Shown here: piece by piece, positions 36,281 through 45,249 of the stretch
How positions within the stretch are numbered: the first letter of the stretch is position 1
How the letters are laid out: each line of letters begins with the position of its first letter
Origin: JAEUMD01 sp964559355
Lineage (GTDB): Bacteria; Pseudomonadota; Alphaproteobacteria; Rhizobiales; Hyphomicrobiaceae
NCBI GenBank assembly: GCA_964559355.1
Contig: CAZLHQ010000006.1
Location: 1-51,338, forward strand
Length of the DNA stretch: 51,338 nt
Direction of reading: 5' to 3'
The notes under the pieces: generated by a model
Database searches by the model: none
Told to the model about the DNA's origin: nothing
The model's input: only the letters and a program-made list of their open reading frames with translations
Program-made: the position numbers and the translations under genes

Positions 36281-38407
36281 TCAATACTTTGCCTGCTGCC
36301 TGCGGATCTCGACGATCTTGTTGGAGGCGGCAATCGCCTCTCCCAGTGTCTTTATGCCGTGCACTTCGAGAAGATCGATGAGTTTCAAGAGCACGCCAGC
36401 GGTCGCCAGTGCATCGCCAATCGCAGTGTGGCGCGTCTCGGGCGGAATCTCGATGGCGAAGCGCTCGGCCACCGCATCGAGGGTGTGCTGGTTGGTGTGA
36501 TCGTGAACGATGGCGGACAGCAGCACGGTATCCAGCACGGGATTGTCGAATTTGACGCCGCACTGGTCTTGCTTCAATTGCAGGAACTTCATGTCGAAGG
36601 CGGCATTGTGCGCCACCAGAACCGCATCGCCGACGTAATCGTGAAAGCGCGGCAGGATCTCGTTGATCTTGGGTTTGCCGGTAACGCGCTCCTGCGTGAT
36701 GCCCGTGATGCGTGTGGCGAGCGGGGGAATACGGCGGCCGGGATCGACCAGATGGTCAAAGGCTTCGCCGGTGAGGATGCGACCATTGAGGATGCGCACA
36801 CCAGCGATCTGCATGACCTCGTCGCCGTTGGAAGGTTCAAGCCCGGTCGTCTCGGTGTCGAACACGACATAGGTGAGGTCGCGCAGACGGCGTTCGGCGG
36901 CGGCGCCGAGTTCGGCCGTCTTGAGCAATTCGAAATCGTAGAACTCGAGGCGGATCGGCAGCGGTGATGTGCTCTGCACCGAGGTGGGCGGTGCAATCGC
37001 CGGCGGCAGCGAAAAGCGCAGGCGGGCGTGTCCGGCTTCGGCTGGCTCGCACCAAGCCTCCGACTTGTGATGCTCGAGGATTTCAGCGCCGCTCAGTCCG
37101 AGTCCGCGTTCAATCGGGTCCGACAGCCAGCGTTCGAGCATGGAGTGGCTGGCAACCTCGCCTTCCCACACGATCTCCAGATACGCGCGTTGCGGAGCCG
37201 CACGGGCCGAAAGCAGGAATGTATTGGCGTCGAGCTCGACCAGCGCGCGGCGGATCAGATGATCGAGCAGCGCGACGATGGTGGTGCTGTCGCAGCGCAG
37301 CCAGATCGCTTCGCCGGCGACGTCGCAGACGATGCTCTCGTCATCACGGTAGCGGCGCGTCAGCGCGTTGAACAAGTTTCCGGTATGGACGTCGCTCATC
37401 GGCCATTGGCTGGTGACGATCTCGCGATACTCGGCGCCGAACCGTTCCAGTTCGTCGGAAAGTCTTTGCGATTCGTCGCTCAACACCTGCTGGAAAACCT
37501 TGCGGCCCTCGATGTCGCTGTCGGGCATGTCGGCCAGCGTCTCGACCGCGGCTCTGAGGCTGGCGACGGGATGGCGCAGCTCCTCCAAAGTGGAGCGCAT
37601 CAGCCGGTCGCTCTTGACCAGTTCCTTCAACTCTTCGGTGACATCGTCGAAGGTCAACACATAGCCGGTGATCGACTTGTCGGCGTCCTCGACGATCAGG
37701 TTCATGCGACCCTGCAGAATGAGGCTGCCGTCGGTCTTGGCGAACACCAAGGTCGTCATGAGATGGTCGGGGTGATCTTTGTGGCGTCCTTCCATGTAAC
37801 GGGTGGCGAGGCGATCCATGGTCAGCACGAACGGCTGCTGGTTCAGCACCGCGAACAGCGGACGGCCAAGTCCAAGCTCCTCCTTGACACCGAGAATCTG
37901 CAAGGCGCGGCGGTTGTAGAGCAGCACGCGGTGGCTGGCATTGCAGACGATGACGCCCTCGTTCAACTCGCGCAGGATGGCCTCGAGCTGGCCGCGTTGC
38001 TCATTGAGCGAGCGGGTGGCGCGCGCAATCTCCTCGCCGACATCGCGGCGCGCAGTCGCAAACGCCTCGCCAACCTCGCGCACGGCGGGAGCAAGCAGGC
38101 CGAGGTAGCGGCTCGATTGCGTGTCGATCGTGTGCTTTGGGTTGGCGTGCATCAACGTCTGCAGGTCGCGGACGATGGCCAGGATCGGCACCGCCACGTT
38201 GGCATCGAACAACTGCCACACCCATGCGACGACGAGCACCATGGCGACGGCTGCGGCGCCGCCAAACAGCAGCAGGTGTGGCCAGGGGTTGCCCTCCAGA
38301 CGTTGCCCTGCCAGCCACATCGCCCCGCCGATCAACAGCGGGGCCGAAATGGCGATCAAGGCAAAGAACAGGAAGAAGCGAACGCGCAGACTGAGGCTAT
38401 CCAGCAT
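36281..38407 (-). CDS. Membrane PAS/degenerate-kinase protein fused to DEDDh exonuclease
   Basis: 708 aa. Two transmembrane helices (about 10-33 and 44-66) are followed by a HAMP-like linker and a PAS domain (about 140-260). A DHp-like helix carries LRHPVASLRAA at 277-287, with His279 in place of the usual HELRTP. The ATPase-like region (about 340-470) lacks a normal N box (LLDHLIRRAL) and the G1 DxGxG, so ATP binding is doubtful. Residues ~510-690 are a complete DnaQ-type 3'-5' exonuclease: Exo I DTET (517-520), Exo II HNAAFD (600-605), Exo III His660 and Asp665 in HTAIGDALATA. The exonuclease would be cytoplasmic and membrane-tethered. It lies between the SSS kinase pair and a lone receiver gene on the same strand. 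A start at ATG 38407 is clear. Confidence 0.9.
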   Translation of the reverse strand: MLDSLSLRVRFFLFFALIAISAPLLIGGAMWLAGQRLEGNPWPHLLLFGGAAAVAMVLVVAWVWQLFDANVAVPILAIVRDLQTLMHANPKHTIDTQSSRYLGLLAPAVREVGEAFATARRDVGEEIARATRSLNEQRGQLEAILRELNEGVIVCNASHRVLLYNRRALQILGVKEELGLGRPLFAVLNQQPFVLTMDRLATRYMEGRHKDHPDHLMTTLVFAKTDGSLILQGRMNLIVEDADKSITGYVLTFDDVTEELKELVKSDRLMRSTLEELRHPVASLRAAVETLADMPDSDIEGRKVFQQVLSDESQRLSDELERFGAEYREIVTSQWPMSDVHTGNLFNALTRRYRDDESIVCDVAGEAIWLRCDSTTIVALLDHLIRRALVELDANTFLLSARAAPQRAYLEIVWEGEVASHSMLERWLSDPIERGLGLSGAEILEHHKSEAWCEPAEAGHARLRFSLPPAIAPPTSVQSTSPLPIRLEFYDFELLKTAELGAAAERRLRDLTYVVFDTETTGLEPSNGDEVMQIAGVRILNGRILTGEAFDHLVDPGRRIPPLATRITGITQERVTGKPKINEILPRFHDYVGDAVLVAHNAAFDMKFLQLKQDQCGVKFDNPVLDTVLLSAIVHDHTNQHTLDAVAERFAIEIPPETRHTAIGDALATAGVLLKLIDLLEVHGIKTLGEAIAASNKIVEIRRQQAKY

Positions 38408-38417
38408 GTGGGCCGTC

Positions 38418-38795
38418 TCAGCTGCCAGTGCCGTTCAACAGCTTGGCAACCCGCTCGGCCAATTCCTTGGTCGAGAACGGCTTGGTGGCGTAGCCATCCG
38501 CGCCGAGCGCCATGCCCTTTTCGATTTCGACCTCGCGCCCCTTGGCGGTAACCATGAGGATGCGGACACTCTTGAGATCGGGATTGGCGCGGATCGCCTG
38601 GCACACCTCGTATCCGTTGCGCTTGGGCAGGTTGACGTCGAGCAGCACCAGATCGGGCGGGGAGGCGATTACGGATGCCAACGCTTCCTCGCCATCACGC
38701 GCCAGGCGCACGTCGTAACCGGCACGCTTCATCAGATATTCGAGCGACAACATAATGTTGGGCTCGTCGTCTACGACCAGTACAGACTTCGCCAT
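38418..38795 (-). CDS. Single-domain response regulator in the SSS-kinase island
   Basis: 125-aa receiver domain with Asp9-Asp10, phospho-acceptor Asp53 (LVLLDVNLPKRNG), Thr in MVTAKG and Lys in YATKPF. It has no DNA-binding or enzymatic output domain. It starts the minus-strand operon that continues with the exonuclease fusion (10 bp spacing), the small membrane protein and the SSS kinase. In Vibrio the matching regulator CrbR has a LuxR-type DNA-binding domain; here that is missing, so output must be through another protein. Which kinase phosphorylates it is unknown. Confidence 0.9.
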   Translation of the reverse strand: MAKSVLVVDDEPNIMLSLEYLMKRAGYDVRLARDGEEALASVIASPPDLVLLDVNLPKRNGYEVCQAIRANPDLKSVRILMVTAKGREVEIEKGMALGADGYATKPFSTKELAERVAKLLNGTGS

Positions 38796-39167
38796 GAGCG
38801 CCTCTCCCAGAACCGACGGCGCGCCCGTTAATCAGGCGTTCTGCAAGCCGCGCGGCTATTCTTCCTCATCATGAGTCTAGCATGACTTCGGCGCAATGGT
38901 GCCATGCATCAGCCGAAAGTCTCGTCGCCGCAAGGCCAGGAAACCATGAGGATCGTGCAGGGACTTGCGGCATGTCAAATTGTCCGATCTGGAATCGACT
39001 TTTGGTGCGTTGCGACAATAGGATCGCTTGGTTCAATTGCGGCTGGGCCCCGGCCGCACTACCGAACTACCGGTTGAAAATACCGGAGTTCACTTAGGGC
39101 CAGGGATCATGGGTGAGCCGGCCTTTGCGTCGGTCTCGATTGCTGGAATGCTGTGTGAGGCAACGCC
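38796..39167. promoter_or_regulatory. Divergent promoter region of the SSS-kinase island
   Basis: 372 bp between the receiver gene and the DUF294 gene, so it should contain promoters for both arms of the island. No convincing sigma-70 or sigma-54 elements were recognised. A GC-rich inverted repeat (GCGGC and GCCGC arms near 39040-39060) lies within it without a T-tract. Confidence 0.4.
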
Positions 39168-41057
39168 GTGGAACTTCGTACCGCCGACATCGAGGCTTTT
39201 CTTGGCAGTTGCCACCCGTTCGCGCTGCTGCCCAATGAAGCGGTCGCCGCGCTGGCTGCAGACGTCGAGCAGATTTTCGTGCCGAGCGGCGGCACCGTTG
39301 TCGATCTGGGCCAACAGAACAGCTATCTGCATGTGATTCATTCGGGCCTGGTCGAGATCCGTTCGGCGGCCGGCAAGATTTTTGGCCGGATCGGGTCGGG
39401 GCAGGCCTTCGGCATCCGCGCCCTGCTCGGCAATGGCCGCACGACCTACCGAGCGGTGGCGATCGAGGACGCGCATATCCTGAAGCTGCCGCGCGAGGCG
39501 TTCATGCGGATCGCCACCGTGCATCCGCAGTTCGAGCGCTATTTCGAGCCGGTCGGTGTGGAACGCGTGGGCTTGTCACCATTGGGCGAGCGCGGTGCCG
39601 CCAATTCGTCGCCGGGTAATCAGGAAAATGCCGGCATCGACCTGATGACGCTCAGCGCGCGCGGCATGATGACTCCCGATCCATCCTCGATCGGACCCGC
39701 TGAGAAGGTGTGCGATGCAGCTCGCCTGATGCGGGACAAGCGCATCTCGTGTCTGCCGGTGGTCGAAGGCGGCGCCGTCGTCGGCATCGTGACTGATGGC
39801 GATTTCCGCAATCGCGTGATCGCGGAGCGCCGCTCGTGCGACGCCACCATTGCCGAGATCATGACGCGCAATCCGCTGACGCTGTCGCCGGATGCCCTGG
39901 CGTTCGATGCGCTCGCCTCCATGATGCAGCGTTCGATCAGCCACGTTCCGGTGGTGGAGGCGGGCAAGCTTGTCGGTATTCTGACGCAGACCGACCTGAT
40001 CCGAGCGCAATCGCGATCCGCCGTCTACATGATCGGCGAAATTGGCCGCAAGCGCGACGTGGCGGCGATTTCGCAGGTGGTAGCGGAAGTGCCGAAGCTG
40101 CTGGTCTCGCTGGTCGGCAGTGGCGCCACCGCGCACAAGATCGGTCACATTATATCGAGTGTTACCGATGCGGTGACCAACCGTCTCATCACACTGGCAG
40201 AGGATGCGCTGGGGCCACCGCCGGTGGCCTATCTGTGGCTGGCGTGCGGGTCGCAGGGCCGCCAAGAGCAGACCGGCGCCACCGACCAGGATAACTGCAT
40301 GATCCTGGCAGACGACTACAATCCGAACCTGCATGCAGACTACTTCAGTCGTTTCGCCAAGTTCGTTTGCGACGGCCTCGATGCCGCCGGCTACGTCTAT
40401 TGCCCCGGCGAGATGATGGCGATGACCGACAAGTGGCGCCAGCCGCTGGCGCAATGGCGGCGCTACTTCCGCAAGTGGATCAACGAGCCCGAGCCGATGG
40501 CGCAGATGCTCGCAAGCGTGATGTTCGACCTGCGGCCGATCCGCGGCGAGGAGAGCCTTTTTCGCACACTTCAGGAGGAGACGCTGGCCATGGCGCGCTC
40601 CAACTCGATGTTCACCGCTCACATGTTGTCGAACGCGCTGCTGCACACGCCGCCCATCGGCTTTTTCGGCAACATCTCCGTGGCGCGGTCAGGCGAGCAC
40701 AAGGGCGAGATCGATCTGAAGCACGGGGGCGTTGTGCCGATCGTCGATATCGCGCGCCTCTATGCGCTGGAGGCGGCCATCCCGGAGGTCAACACCCATC
40801 GCCGCCTGGAAGCTGGGCGGCAGGCTAGCGTGTTGAGTGAGGATGGAGCACGCGATCTGCTCGACGCTTTCGAGTTCATCTCCAATACCCGGCTGAGGCA
40901 TCAGGCGGCACAGATCAAGGCGGGCAAGAAGCCCAATAATCATCTCTCGATGGCCGAGATCTCGCACTTCGAGCGCAATCATCTGCGGGACGCCTTCACG
41001 GTCGTGAAGTCCCTGCAGTCGGCGCTGTCGTCGTCACATCAGGTCGGAGCCAGATAG
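39168..41057 (+). CDS. cNMP-binding/CBS/DUF294 nucleotidyltransferase protein
   Basis: 629 aa. Residues 1-130 form a cyclic-nucleotide-binding-like beta-roll (GSGQAFGIRALLGNGRTTYRAVA). Two CBS motifs follow at about 165-285 (SCLPVVEGGAVVGIVTDGDF and SHVPVVEAGKLVGILTQTDL). The DUF294 nucleotidyltransferase core has GSQGRQEQTGATDQDN at 361-376, with the GS and the two metal-binding aspartates (373, 375). The DUF294 C-terminal domain fills 480-620. Homologs often sit beside acetate transport and acs genes. The substrate of the nucleotidyl transfer is not known; GlnD-like protein modification is one possibility. GTG 39168 has GAGG 7 bp upstream. It is divergent from the receiver-led operon. Confidence 0.9.
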   Translation: MELRTADIEAFLGSCHPFALLPNEAVAALAADVEQIFVPSGGTVVDLGQQNSYLHVIHSGLVEIRSAAGKIFGRIGSGQAFGIRALLGNGRTTYRAVAIEDAHILKLPREAFMRIATVHPQFERYFEPVGVERVGLSPLGERGAANSSPGNQENAGIDLMTLSARGMMTPDPSSIGPAEKVCDAARLMRDKRISCLPVVEGGAVVGIVTDGDFRNRVIAERRSCDATIAEIMTRNPLTLSPDALAFDALASMMQRSISHVPVVEAGKLVGILTQTDLIRAQSRSAVYMIGEIGRKRDVAAISQVVAEVPKLLVSLVGSGATAHKIGHIISSVTDAVTNRLITLAEDALGPPPVAYLWLACGSQGRQEQTGATDQDNCMILADDYNPNLHADYFSRFAKFVCDGLDAAGYVYCPGEMMAMTDKWRQPLAQWRRYFRKWINEPEPMAQMLASVMFDLRPIRGEESLFRTLQEETLAMARSNSMFTAHMLSNALLHTPPIGFFGNISVARSGEHKGEIDLKHGGVVPIVDIARLYALEAAIPEVNTHRRLEAGRQASVLSEDGARDLLDAFEFISNTRLRHQAAQIKAGKKPNNHLSMAEISHFERNHLRDAFTVVKSLQSALSSSHQVGAR

Positions 41058-41101
41058 CCGGATGCGAGGCCTTCTGGCGGTAGCAGGCGCTTGCGAACGT
41101 C

Positions 41102-41881
41102 TCAAGTGTGGCTGGTCGCTGTCGCAGGCGCCTGGAGGCTTGCTCCACTGCGATCTTTAAGTGCAACACCGGTCAATTGCATGGCCAGCGCCGCCTTGAT
41201 GAGCCATGCAACGTTGTCGGCAGCTGTAGGCAGCGCAAGCCCGCCGGGACGAATGTTCGAGATGCAGTTTCTTTCGGCATCGGTACGGCCCAAGTGCGGC
41301 GCATAGGTGAGATAGACGCTTAGACTGTCCGCCGCCGACAATCCGGGGCGCTCGCCGATGAGTACGGCAACGAGCCTCGCCCCGAGCAGCGCTCCGACCT
41401 CGTCGCCCAACGCGACGCGCGCGCCTTCGGCGATGGTGATGGGGCCGATCCTCAGTCCGGCGGATTGCAATTGCGGCAATAACGCTGCGACCAGATTAGC
41501 AGCATGCGCCGCCACCGCGGTTGCCGACAGGCCGTCGCCGATCAACAAGGCGACATCGCAAGTCTCGCCACGCATCATGGATCTGATCCGCGCGCGCGAG
41601 TCCTCGTCCAGTTGTCGGCCAAGGTCGGGGCGACGCAGGTAGGTGGCGCGATCGCGCGCAAGACTCTCGACCTCGATGGTTTCAAGCCCGATGGCCTGGA
41701 GCAAACCGGCAACAGCCCCGCGATCGAGACGCGCATGCACGGCATCGCGGGCCCGCGCGTGGGCGAGCGCAAACGACAACACCTCGCGTGTCGGCAGCGA
41801 TGCGCCGGTGCGGCCAAGTGCGATCCGCGCGGGCGTCCACGCTCCGAGCGCCTTCCAGGGATCGCGCGGAACGCTCGTCAT
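41102..41881 (-). CDS. eutC: Ethanolamine ammonia-lyase small subunit
   Basis: 259-aa partner of EutB in the adenosylcobalamin-dependent enzyme that splits ethanolamine into acetaldehyde and ammonia. Family blocks include RIALGRTGASLPTREVLSFALAHARARDAVH near the start, DVALLIGDGLSATAVAAHA and LIGERPGLSAADSLSVYLTY, then ERNCISNIRP. It overlaps eutB by 4 bp (ATGA), so subunit synthesis is coupled. It is convergent with the DUF294 gene. Confidence 0.94.
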   Translation of the reverse strand: MTSVPRDPWKALGAWTPARIALGRTGASLPTREVLSFALAHARARDAVHARLDRGAVAGLLQAIGLETIEVESLARDRATYLRRPDLGRQLDEDSRARIRSMMRGETCDVALLIGDGLSATAVAAHAANLVAALLPQLQSAGLRIGPITIAEGARVALGDEVGALLGARLVAVLIGERPGLSAADSLSVYLTYAPHLGRTDAERNCISNIRPGGLALPTAADNVAWLIKAALAMQLTGVALKDRSGASLQAPATATSHT

Positions 41882-43284
41882 GACGTTGGCTCCTTCGCGG
41901 TGGCGGCTGCCTCGGCGTTCGTGATGAGCCGGTGTTCGGGTGTAGGCGGCAGTAGACGGCCGGTCTCGTCGGTGATCGCCATCCTGGTGAGCCAGGCTTC
42001 GAACTCCGGCGCGCGCTTCAGGCCGAACGCCTCGCGCACGTAGAGCGCATCGTGGAACGACGTCGACTGGTAGCCGAGCATGACGTCGTCGGCTCCCGGC
42101 ACACCCATGATGTAGGTGACGCCGGCGGCGGCGAGCGCGGTCAGCACCATGTCCATGTCGTCCTGATCGGCCTCTGCGTGGTTCGTGTAGCAGACGTCGA
42201 CGCCCATCGGCAGCCCCATCAGCTTGCCGCAGAAATGATCCTCCAGCGCCGCGCGCAGGATCTCCTTGCCGTCGTAAAGATACTCAGGCCCGATGAAGCC
42301 GACGACCGAGTTGACCAGCAAAGGTTCGAATGCGCGCGCGACGGCATAGGCGCGCGCCTCGCAGGTCTGCTGATCGACGCCATGATGCGCGTCGGCGGAA
42401 AGCGCGGAGCCCTGTCCGGTCTCGAAGTACATGACATTCGCTCCGACCGTGCCGCGCTTCAAGGTGCGCGCACTCTCGTTGGCTTCCCGCAGCAGGTCGA
42501 GCGTGATGCCGAACGATTGGTTCGTTGCTTGCGTGCCGCCGATGGATTGGAACACGAGGTCGGTCGGCACGCCCTTCGCCATGAGGTCGATTGCGGTCGT
42601 CACATGGCACAGCACGCATGCCTGGGTCGGCATGTCATAACGCCCGATGAGATCATCGAGCATCCTCAGCATGGCCTCGATCCGGGCCGGCTGGTCGCTC
42701 GCCGGGTTGATGCCAATCACCGCGTCGCCGCAGCCGTACATGAGGCCATCGGCGATCGTGGCCATGATGCCGGCGACATCGTCGGTCGGGTGATTGGGCT
42801 GTAGGCGCACAGCCATGGTGCCGGGCAGACCAATGGTGTTGCGAAAGCGCGTTACGACCCGGCACTTCCGCGCGGCCAGGATCAGGTCCTGGTTGCGCAT
42901 GAGTTTGGATACCGCAGCCGCCATCTCGGGCGTGATTGCGGGAGCCATCGCCGTGAGGGTGTCGGCGCTGGTCGAGTATGACAGCAGATGCTCGCGGAGT
43001 TCGCCGACTGTCATGTGTGCGATAGGCGCGAGGGCGCGCGCATCGTGCCCGTCGAGGATCAATCGCGTAACCTCGTCCTCCTCGTAGGGGATCAGCGGCT
43101 CAGCAAGGATGGCCTTCAATGGCACATCGGCGAGCGCCAGCCGGGCCGCGACGTTCTCCTCAGCCGTTGCCGATGCGATGCCGGCCAGCCGGTCACCGGC
43201 TCGCGGCGGCGATGCCTTCGCCAGGAGCATCTTCAGCGAGGGGAAAACGTATCTCGTACTGCCGACGCTGTGGGAATATGTCAT
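41878..43284 (-). CDS. eutB: Ethanolamine ammonia-lyase large subunit
   Basis: 468-aa catalytic subunit binding ethanolamine and adenosylcobalamin in a TIM barrel. Conserved blocks are CGDAVIGINPASDQPARI, YFETGQGSALSADAHHGVDQQTCEARAYA, FIGPEYLYDGKEILRAALEDHFCGKLMGLPMGVDVCYTNHAEADQDDM and YIMGVPGADDVMLGYQSTSFHD. ATG 43284 is chosen because MTYSHSVGSTRYVFPSLK is the usual EutB start; an extra 10 residues from 43314 are unlikely. No microcompartment shell, reactivase (eutA), aldehyde dehydrogenase, permease or cobalamin riboswitch was seen nearby, so this is the short eutBC-type locus. Confidence 0.95.
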   Translation of the reverse strand: MTYSHSVGSTRYVFPSLKMLLAKASPPRAGDRLAGIASATAEENVAARLALADVPLKAILAEPLIPYEEDEVTRLILDGHDARALAPIAHMTVGELREHLLSYSTSADTLTAMAPAITPEMAAAVSKLMRNQDLILAARKCRVVTRFRNTIGLPGTMAVRLQPNHPTDDVAGIMATIADGLMYGCGDAVIGINPASDQPARIEAMLRMLDDLIGRYDMPTQACVLCHVTTAIDLMAKGVPTDLVFQSIGGTQATNQSFGITLDLLREANESARTLKRGTVGANVMYFETGQGSALSADAHHGVDQQTCEARAYAVARAFEPLLVNSVVGFIGPEYLYDGKEILRAALEDHFCGKLMGLPMGVDVCYTNHAEADQDDMDMVLTALAAAGVTYIMGVPGADDVMLGYQSTSFHDALYVREAFGLKRAPEFEAWLTRMAITDETGRLLPPTPEHRLITNAEAAATAKEPTS

Positions 43285-44070
43285 CGGGCTTGCCCGCCAT
43301 GCCGATCGCAACATCGGGCGCGGCGCCCGACGGCCATAGTTGAATGTTAGCGCCCCTGTTCGTCACGCCAAGACTTCTGATCGGCCCGCAAGAATTTTTC
43401 CCCGAATCTTGGACGTGTCTGCGCCCGGCTGCCAGCGCCGCCACCGAGCCGTTTCAGCCGAGGTGGTAGCGCACCGGCATCCTGCAAAACGAACAAGGGT
43501 TCGGTTGGTTGGAGGACGCTGCCGATGTCCGCGCGAGCGGCGGTCGGCCAGGCCATCGACGCGCGTGATGAAGAATGGCAAGAGGCACGCGCCGCGACCA
43601 CAGCCAAGGTCGTTATGGGTATCGACTAATGGCGTAGATCAATGAAGTGGTATCTATTTCTGCGCTCCGGCTATGACGAGGGGCACCTATAGCTGCACGT
43701 AGGCCAGGCGTGCAAAAGCAGCTCTGCGGCTCCAACCACATCGAATGCGTTTGCAGTTCGAAGCGGTGCTACTTCAGCTAACTTCTGCACGGCCAGGTAG
43801 TAGAATGATGGTCGCACTTTTCGTGCGGTCGCTTTGTGTGCGGGCCATGAAACACGCGAAGGCGCATGTGTGACCAGATCACGGCTTGCGTGGGTTAATC
43901 CTTAGAACTTGTGTGACCAGCCGCTTTACTGAACGTGGTTGAAGGAGCGTTGTTCAAGAGGTAGGCTAACAGAGTATCAACCTCGCCCATACTCCTGCGC
44001 CCTTCGTCATCAGACACGCTTCTGGTTTCCGCGAAGTGCGTCCCCTGAGCCCAAGAACGAGATTTCAACG
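43285..44070. other. Intergenic region between eutB and the RND operon
   Basis: 786 bp, the longest gene-free stretch. A tiny frame at 43525-43629 (34 codons) has a GGAGG 9 bp upstream but no recognisable sequence. Near the RND end the 11-bp direct repeat TGTGTGACCAG occurs at 43867-43877 and 43910-43920. No B12 box, tRNA or transposon end was recognised. Confidence 0.4.
43867..43920. repeat. 11-bp direct repeat upstream of the RND operon
   Basis: TGTGTGACCAG at 43867-43877 and again at 43910-43920, 43 bp apart start to start, about four helical turns. It lies about 150-200 bp upstream of the adaptor start codon and may be a regulator binding pair. Confidence 0.5.
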
Positions 44071-45249
44071 ATGAACCGCCCAAGCGCCAGTTCTCTCTTG
44101 CCGGCCGCCTGTTTGTTGATGTTCGGCCTTGTTGCGCCGCACCCGGCCGCTGCGGCTGACGAGAAGAAGCCGACTGCATCCAATGCTCCTGCGCCAGCGG
44201 TCCTCGTCTCGGCCGCCGAGCGGCGACCACTCGGAAAGCAGACCGAGTACGTTGGGCGCGTCCTGGCTTTGAAGAAGGTCGACATAAGAGCGCGAGTTAA
44301 CGGCTTCATGCAAGAGCAGAGGTTTGCTCCAGGCGCCAACGTGAAGGAAGGTGACGTTCTCTACATCATTGAGCCAGAGCCCTTCCAAGCAGCGCTGGCA
44401 CAACGTCAGGCCCAGGTGGCAGCAGCTATCGCAACGCAGGAAAACGCGGCTGCGTCGCTTCAGCGATACAAAACCCTGGAAAACAAGCAGGTCGCCTCGG
44501 AAGCGGCACTCGATGTCAAGATTGCGGACGAGAAGCGTGCGGTCGCCAGCATCAAGGAGGCTACCGCCGCTCAAAAGGAAGCTGAGATCCAGCTGTCGTA
44601 CACCAAGATTGTCGCACCGATCAGCGGTCGCGTCGGGCGTTCCGCCGTCGATCCCGGCAATCTCGTCGGTCCTGAATCGGGTGTTCTGGTGACGCTTGTT
44701 TCCACCGATAAGATGTACGTTTTGTTCCCGGTTACACAGGCGCAACTGCTCGAAGCGCGCAGGACCGGCGGCAGGCCCGAGAATCTGACGGTCCGCGCCA
44801 AGCTGGCCGACGGTTCCATGCTAAAAGAGCCCGGAAAAATCGATTTCGTCGACGTGAAGGTCGATGCTCGCACCGATGGTCAGATCGTGCGCGCGATCTT
44901 CCCCAATCCCGACGGTCTTCTTACCGATGGGCAAACGGTTCGCCTCGTCATCGAGCGCAGCGATCCTGAGAAATTCTTGACGATCCCGATGGCGGCTCTC
45001 TCGACCGACCAGGCTGGTCCCTACGCATTTGTCATCGATGCTGACGGTACCGCACATCAGCGACGCTTGAAGCTCGGCATCTCTCGAGACGGGCGGATTG
45101 CAATCACCGAGGGGCTCAAGGAAGGCGAGAATGTCGTGGTCCAGGGCCTGCAAAAGGTCCGCGACGGAGCCAAAGTCGTAGCCCAACCCGACACGTCGCA
45201 GTTGTCGTCCAACGGCAATGCCAACGACAGCCAGGGTGAGCGCAAGTGA
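44071..45249 (+). CDS. RND efflux periplasmic adaptor (MexA/AcrA-like)
   Basis: 392-aa membrane-fusion protein. A Sec signal peptide ends near residue 29 (HPAAAAD); there is no clear lipobox, unlike AcrA/MexA, so it may be a soluble or uncleaved-anchor form. The barrel-sandwich half motifs (VDIRARVNGFMQEQRFAPGANVKEGDVLYII and TKIVAPISGRVGRSAVDPGNLV) flank an alpha-helical hairpin (about 95-165). ATG 44071 begins the signal peptide; earlier codons in frame are not family-like. It overlaps the pump gene by 4 bp. No outer-membrane channel gene is present in the window, so a distant TolC/OprM-like protein would complete the pump. Confidence 0.92.
   Translation: MNRPSASSLLPAACLLMFGLVAPHPAAAADEKKPTASNAPAPAVLVSAAERRPLGKQTEYVGRVLALKKVDIRARVNGFMQEQRFAPGANVKEGDVLYIIEPEPFQAALAQRQAQVAAAIATQENAAASLQRYKTLENKQVASEAALDVKIADEKRAVASIKEATAAQKEAEIQLSYTKIVAPISGRVGRSAVDPGNLVGPESGVLVTLVSTDKMYVLFPVTQAQLLEARRTGGRPENLTVRAKLADGSMLKEPGKIDFVDVKVDARTDGQIVRAIFPNPDGLLTDGQTVRLVIERSDPEKFLTIPMAALSTDQAGPYAFVIDADGTAHQRRLKLGISRDGRIAITEGLKEGENVVVQGLQKVRDGAKVVAQPDTSQLSSNGNANDSQGERK

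Noticed and set aside
37028..38551. A 507-codon plus-strand frame opposite the exonuclease-kinase fusion
   Set aside because: Antisense shadow of a gene with intact motifs; no family-like sequence and no ribosome site.
43525..43629. 34-codon frame with a good GGAGG upstream
   Set aside because: Too short and without recognisable sequence; no conservation information available. It may be a gene remnant.
43285..44070. Cobalamin riboswitch upstream of eutB
   Set aside because: The B12-box and the expected conserved helices were not found on the eutB strand.
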